This document shows positions 60,621 to 64,000 of a stretch of DNA of 64,000 bases, in pieces. Positions within the stretch are counted from its first letter, which is position 1; each line of letters opens with the position of its first letter. Source of the DNA: VRUE01 sp963728365. GTDB lineage: Bacteria > Actinomycetota > Thermoleophilia > Solirubrobacterales > 70-9. Under the pieces are notes generated by a model. The model saw only the letters and a list, made by a program, of their open reading frames with translations, had not been told where the DNA came from and ran no database searches. The stretch spans positions 1,302,001-1,366,000 of the forward strand of contig CAVSJI010000001.1 of assembly GCA_963728365.1 (NCBI GenBank), written 5' to 3'. Position numbers and translations under genes: made by a program.

Positions 60621-61859
60621 ATGCCCAACGATGGTGAGCAGCAGCCCTCCGGGCCGCCCGAGTACAAGGTCTACCGGTCCCGGAAAGGCCTTCTGTCGAG
60701 GTTCAGGTCCCCCGATCTCTCGGGTCTCCGAGAGCGGGCTCCGCGCGCGCCGAAGTGGTGGCGCCGGAAGCGCAAGCCGCGGCGCGACCAGCAGCCGGAT
60801 CTGCCCGGCCCGCGCCGGCGCTGGACCGGCAGGCGAGTGCTCAAGTGGGTCGGGATCGCGGCGCTCGGCTGGATCCTGCTCAGCTTCCTCGCCTTCGCCG
60901 TCTCCGCCCAGCTGCAGTCCTTCAAGCTCTCCGGGGAAGCGAAGGACGCCCTGCACGGCAACCCGCTGCTGCTGCCCAGCGCCCAGACGATCCTCGTGAT
61001 GGGGACGGACGCGCGGCCGCCGGACACCAAGGAGCCCGGCGCCCCCCATTCGCAGAAGTGCTTCGAACAGCAGTCGCACGGCGACGCCCCGCACGACGGC
61101 TGCGAAGCCGGCGAATACCGCGCCGACACGCTGATGCTGATCCGCGCCGGCGGGGGCGCCTTCCGCAAACTCTCGATCCCGCGCGACAGCTACGCCGAAA
61201 TCCCCGGCCAGAGCCCGACGAAAATCAACGCCGCCTTCGCCTTCGGCGGGGCCAAGGCGCAGATCGAAGCCGTCGAAGGCTTTCTCGGCACGCCGATCGA
61301 CCACGTCGCGATCGTCGACTTCACCGGCTTCGAAGACCTGATCGACGCGGTCGGCGGGGTCGAAGTCCACCTCAAGCACAAGCTCTGCGCCGACATCTCC
61401 GGCGGCGCCGGCGGCGGCCAGGGCGGCGTCACGATCCGCCTGCCGAAGGGGACGAGCACGCTCGACGGCGAAAAGGCGCTCGCCTACTCGCGGGTGCGCG
61501 AGCCGAGCGAATGCCCTGGGCCCGGCAAGAGCGCCTACTCGTTCGGCTACAGCGACTTCGCCCGCGCCGAAGCCCAGCAGCAGGTGATCAACGGCATCCG
61601 CAGCCGGCTCACCGACCCGCTGCGCCTCCCCTACAACTTCATCAAGGGGCCGATCATCGGCTGGGACGCGCCGAAAGCCTTCGTCAGCGACATGGGCTTC
61701 CTGACGATGCCCCAGCTGGTGCTCGCCGCGGCGATCGGCGGCAGCGGCAAGACCGACGTGCTTTGCGCCCACGGCGAATGCGGCGAGGGCCCCGGCGGCA
61801 GCGTCGAAGTGCCCGAGTCGGTGCGCCGCCGCGCCGTGCACCGACTGCTGAACGGCTAG
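60621..61859 (+). CDS. LytR-CpsA-Psr (LCP) family protein
   Basis: A 412-residue membrane-anchored enzyme. A basic cytosolic N-terminus (about 1-70), one membrane helix (about 74-95), then the LCP domain (about 125-370) with MGTDARPP, RADTLMLIRA, KLSIPRDSYAEIPG, KINAAFAFGG, DHVAIVDFTGFEDLIDAVGGVE and EKALAYSRVRE (catalytic Arg). It attaches undecaprenyl-linked polymers to peptidoglycan. Glu codons are GAG before the helix and mostly GAA after. Its last bases overlap the stop of the FmdB-like gene. Confidence 0.9.
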   Translation: MPNDGEQQPSGPPEYKVYRSRKGLLSRFRSPDLSGLRERAPRAPKWWRRKRKPRRDQQPDLPGPRRRWTGRRVLKWVGIAALGWILLSFLAFAVSAQLQSFKLSGEAKDALHGNPLLLPSAQTILVMGTDARPPDTKEPGAPHSQKCFEQQSHGDAPHDGCEAGEYRADTLMLIRAGGGAFRKLSIPRDSYAEIPGQSPTKINAAFAFGGAKAQIEAVEGFLGTPIDHVAIVDFTGFEDLIDAVGGVEVHLKHKLCADISGGAGGGQGGVTIRLPKGTSTLDGEKALAYSRVREPSECPGPGKSAYSFGYSDFARAEAQQQVINGIRSRLTDPLRLPYNFIKGPIIGWDAPKAFVSDMGFLTMPQLVLAAAIGGSGKTDVLCAHGECGEGPGGSVEVPESVRRRAVHRLLNG

Positions 61860-62161
61860 TCGCTGGTCGCGGAGGCCTTCGGCTTGGAGTCGCCGGAGGA
61901 CTTCGAATCGCTCGACTTCGACTCCGAGCTCTTTGACTCGCTCGAGGCGCCCTCGGAGGACGAGCCGTTGGCGCCGCCCTTCTTCTTCTTGCCGTAGTCG
62001 GTGTTGTAGAAGCCGGAGCCCTTGAAGTGCACGGCAACCGGGTGCAGGACGCGCACCGCGGGGGCGCCGCACTCCTGGCACTCGCTGAGCGCCTCGTCGC
62101 TCATCTTCTGGATCACGTCGAAGACGTGGCCGTTCTCGCACTTGTACTCGTAGATGGGCAC
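61856..62161 (-). CDS. FmdB-family zinc-ribbon protein
   Basis: A 101-residue protein; GTG start at 62161. The N-terminal MPIYEYKCENGHVFDVIQKM...CQECGAPAVRVLHPVAVHFKG is the FmdB/CxxC ribbon. A Ser/Lys/Asp-rich tail follows (about 65-101). The function is unclear; such proteins often regulate or bind nucleic acids. Overlaps the LCP gene end in the opposite direction. Confidence 0.85.
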   Translation of the reverse strand: MPIYEYKCENGHVFDVIQKMSDEALSECQECGAPAVRVLHPVAVHFKGSGFYNTDYGKKKKGGANGSSSEGASSESKSSESKSSDSKSSGDSKPKASATSD

Positions 62162-62198
62162 GGGGGTGGGGGATTATCGCAGCCGATACGGTTCCGCC

Positions 62199-63590
62199 AT
62201 GGCAACGACCGAGGGAGGAATGCCCGCGACCGGCGTCTCGATGGAGGAGATCGTCGCCCTCTGCAAGCGGCGCGGCTTCGTCTTCCCCTCCTCGGAGATC
62301 TACGGCGGGCTCGGCTCGACCTACGACTACGGCCACTACGGCGTGCTGCTCAAGAACAACGTCAAGGCCGAGTGGTGGCGGGCGATGCTGCAGGAGCGCG
62401 ATGACATCGTTGCCCTCGACTCGGCGATCCTCCAGCACCCCCGGGTCTGGGAGGCGAGCGGCCACCTGGCGGGCTTCACCGACCCGCTCGTCCAGTGCCT
62501 CGGCAAGTGCAAGAAGCGCTGGCGCGAGGACCACCTGCGCGAGGCGGTCGAAGCCGAGGGCGGCGATGTGAGCGCCGAGCTGCGCTGCCCGGAGTGCGGC
62601 GGCGAGCTCTCCGAGCCGCGCCAGTTCAACCTGATGTTCGAGACCCACATCGGGCCGCTGGCCGGCGAGGGCTCCGAGGTCTACCTGCGGCCGGAGACAG
62701 CGCAGGGGATCTTCATCAACTTCAAGAACGTGATGGCCTTCGCCCGCAAGAAGCCGCCCTTCGGGATCGCCCAGATCGGCAAGTCCTTCCGCAACGAGAT
62801 CACGCCCGGCAACTTCATCTTCCGCACGCGCGAGTTCGAGCAGATGGAGATGGAGTTCTTCGTGCCGCCGGCCGACGCCGAGCGCTGGTACCGCGAGTGG
62901 ATCGAGATCCGCGAGCGCTGGTACACGGAGCTCGGCATCCGCCCCGAGCTCCTCCGCGTCCGCCCCCACGACGCCGACGAGCTCTCCCATTACTCCTCGG
63001 GCACCAGCGACGTCGAGTACCTCTTCCCGATCGGCTGGTCCGAGCTCGAGGGGATCGCCAACCGCGGCAACTTCGACCTCACCCAGCACGCCGAGTTCAG
63101 CGGCGAGAAGCTCGAGTACTTCGACCAACAGGCCAAAGACCGCTACGTCCCCCACGTGATCGAGCCGGCCGCCGGCGCCGACCGCGCCACGCTCGCCTTC
63201 CTGGTCGACGCCTACGACGTCGAGGAGGTCGAGGACCGCCAGCGCACCGTGCTGCGCCTCCACCCCCGGCTCGCCCCCAACAAGGCGGCGGTCCTCCCCC
63301 TCGTCTCCAAGGACGGCCTGCCCGAGAAGGCCCGCGAGATCTTCGAGCAGATCCGCAGGCAGATCCCGGCCGAGTACGACGAGGGCGGCTCGATCGGCAA
63401 GCGCTACCGCCGCCAGGACGAGATCGGCACCCCCTGGGGCATCACCGTCGACCACCAGACGATGGAAGATGACACCGTGACGCTGCGAGACCGCGACTCG
63501 CTGGAGCAGACGCGGGTGCCGGTCACCGGCCTGGCCGACGACCTCGCGGCGCGTCTGGCTCAGCCCTGGCGCAGCCCGAAGCTTGGCTGA
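62199..63590 (+). CDS. glyS: Glycyl-tRNA synthetase, alpha2 type
   Basis: About 463 residues from ATG 62199; ATG 62220 (GGGAGG upstream) is an alternative. Class II motifs: KRRGFVFPSSEIYGGLGSTYDYGH, then zinc-like CLGKCKKRW...LRCPECGGEL, motif 2 region IGKSFRNEITPGNFIFRTREFEQME, then GIANRGNFDLTQH and motif 3 GRR-like GSIGKRYRRQDEIGTPWGIT. The C-terminal anticodon-binding domain is about 360-463. It is the dimeric type of Actinobacteria, with no alpha2beta2 partner. Confidence 0.95.
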   Translation: MATTEGGMPATGVSMEEIVALCKRRGFVFPSSEIYGGLGSTYDYGHYGVLLKNNVKAEWWRAMLQERDDIVALDSAILQHPRVWEASGHLAGFTDPLVQCLGKCKKRWREDHLREAVEAEGGDVSAELRCPECGGELSEPRQFNLMFETHIGPLAGEGSEVYLRPETAQGIFINFKNVMAFARKKPPFGIAQIGKSFRNEITPGNFIFRTREFEQMEMEFFVPPADAERWYREWIEIRERWYTELGIRPELLRVRPHDADELSHYSSGTSDVEYLFPIGWSELEGIANRGNFDLTQHAEFSGEKLEYFDQQAKDRYVPHVIEPAAGADRATLAFLVDAYDVEEVEDRQRTVLRLHPRLAPNKAAVLPLVSKDGLPEKAREIFEQIRRQIPAEYDEGGSIGKRYRRQDEIGTPWGITVDHQTMEDDTVTLRDRDSLEQTRVPVTGLADDLAARLAQPWRSPKLG

Positions 63591-63688
63591 CGAGAGCTGC
63601 CAGGCGTTGAGCCTTCCTCGTCCTCGGCAGCTGCTGACGCCAAAGAATTGGCTCTGCCATGCGGATATCCAGGGGTGGAAGCGAAATA

Positions 63689-63724
63689 CTCAATGCCCTG
63701 AGTAAAATTGCTCAGGGCAATGAG
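63689..63724. promoter_or_regulatory. Palindrome overlapping the ATPase start codon
   Basis: CTCAATGCCCTGAG and CTCAGGGCAATGAG (13 of 14 paired) with an 8-base AT-rich spacer. The second arm contains the start ATG (63720) of the following ATPase gene. It could be an operator for autoregulation, or a leader hairpin that hides the ribosome site. Confidence 0.45.
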
Positions 63725-64000
63725 TGATTCGGGAGCAGGGGCATATCGACGCCGGGCGGTCGCTCCGCTGGTATCGCGGTTGACCGAGGACGCCGAGCGG
63801 ATCCAGATCGTGCGAGGGCCAAGGCAGGTCGGGAAGACGACGATGGTCAAGCAGGCGCTGGCCGAGCTCGACGCGCCGGGTCACTACGCCAGCGCCGACG
63901 ATCCAACCTTGCGGGACCGGGTCTGGCTCGAGGCGCAATGGGAGGAGGGGCGGCGGCTCGCGCACAAGCGCAACGGGGCGGCGGTGCTCGCGATCGACGA
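63720..64000 (+). CDS. AAA ATPase, N-terminal part (DUF4143-type candidate), cut by window end
   Basis: Partial gene running off the window. ATG 63720 begins MSDSGAGAYRRRAVAPLVSR. Walker A GPRQVGKTT (about residue 32-40) and a Walker B candidate AVLAIDE at the window edge. The phrase RGPRQVGKTTMVKQAL is typical of AAA proteins with a C-terminal DUF4143. These are widespread accessory ATPases of unclear role. The rest is beyond position 64000. Confidence 0.65.
   Translation, partial: MSDSGAGAYRRRAVAPLVSRLTEDAERIQIVRGPRQVGKTTMVKQALAELDAPGHYASADDPTLRDRVWLEAQWEEGRRLAHKRNGAAVLAID

Noticed and set aside
60603..63455. A 950-codon minus-strand open frame over the LCP, FmdB and glyS genes
   Set aside because: It spans three recognisable genes and has typical shadow composition; length alone is not evidence at this GC.
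63813..63831. GCGAGGGCCAAGGCAGG resembling an arm of the 11783-11873 palindrome
   Set aside because: It encodes the Walker A region of the ATPase and has no inverted partner, so the similarity is taken as chance.

Overview
The window is a 64 kb piece of a high-GC bacterial chromosome. It most resembles the actinobacterial class Thermoleophilia (Solirubrobacter-like). The grounds are the gene order glmU-prs / rplY-pth / mfd / eno-ftsB, frequent GTG and TTG starts with GTGA or ATGA overlaps, an archaeal-type class I aldolase, and family-level features recalled from that class: ECF sigma factors with zinc-finger and secreted tails, short proteins with a YANVVATLALF membrane anchor, HtaA-like surface proteins and DUF6159. 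The taxonomic call is inference by eye; no database was searched.

Layout. 1-13.1 kb looks accessory and abuts the 3' end of an initiator tRNA (13098-13171). It holds a membrane protein, a LysM protein, a sigma/anti-sigma/ectodomain fusion coupled to secreted proteins, a broken Nudix gene, a markedly lower-GC cassette of histidine kinase, receiver and coiled-coil membrane protein, a protein with four XRE domains, and an OB-fold (SSB-like) gene. 13.2-26.1 kb carries Ppx/GppA, a ThDP enzyme, tRNA-Leu, a second sigma fusion, an R2-like oxidase, a UPF0173 hydrolase, a pseudo-rhomboid, aldolase, a secreted nuclease, and a large membrane glycosyltransferase-like protein interrupted three times in frame by one 92-bp palindromic repeat. 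26.1-45.3 kb is the housekeeping block (ftsB-like, eno, foldase, mfd, pth, rplY, prs, glmU), interrupted by a GMC oxidoreductase, enoyl-CoA hydratase, an AarF kinase, and a GDPD/HtaA-like trio. 45.3-56.4 kb has a DUF308 protein, an HNH protein, tRNA-Gln, a PucR regulator, a DedA-PAP2 fusion, ispE, rsmA, tatD, a CAP protein and metG. 56.5-58.8 kb is a lower-GC cluster of five small DNA-binding genes plus a possible 19-codon gene. 58.8-64 kb holds rsmI, a ROK glucokinase, an LCP protein, an FmdB-type protein, glyS and the start of an AAA ATPase.

Cross-cutting themes. Many operon ends carry long intergenic palindromes; two small families share sequence, while others share only architecture. Several secreted or exported Glu-rich segments use GAA for Glu, although the cytosolic parts of the same proteins use GAG. 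The best candidates for something new are the in-frame palindromic repeat, the GAA/GAG switch, the 19-codon ORF with a full-length Shine-Dalgarno match, the kinase-receiver-membrane cassette, and the multi-XRE protein.
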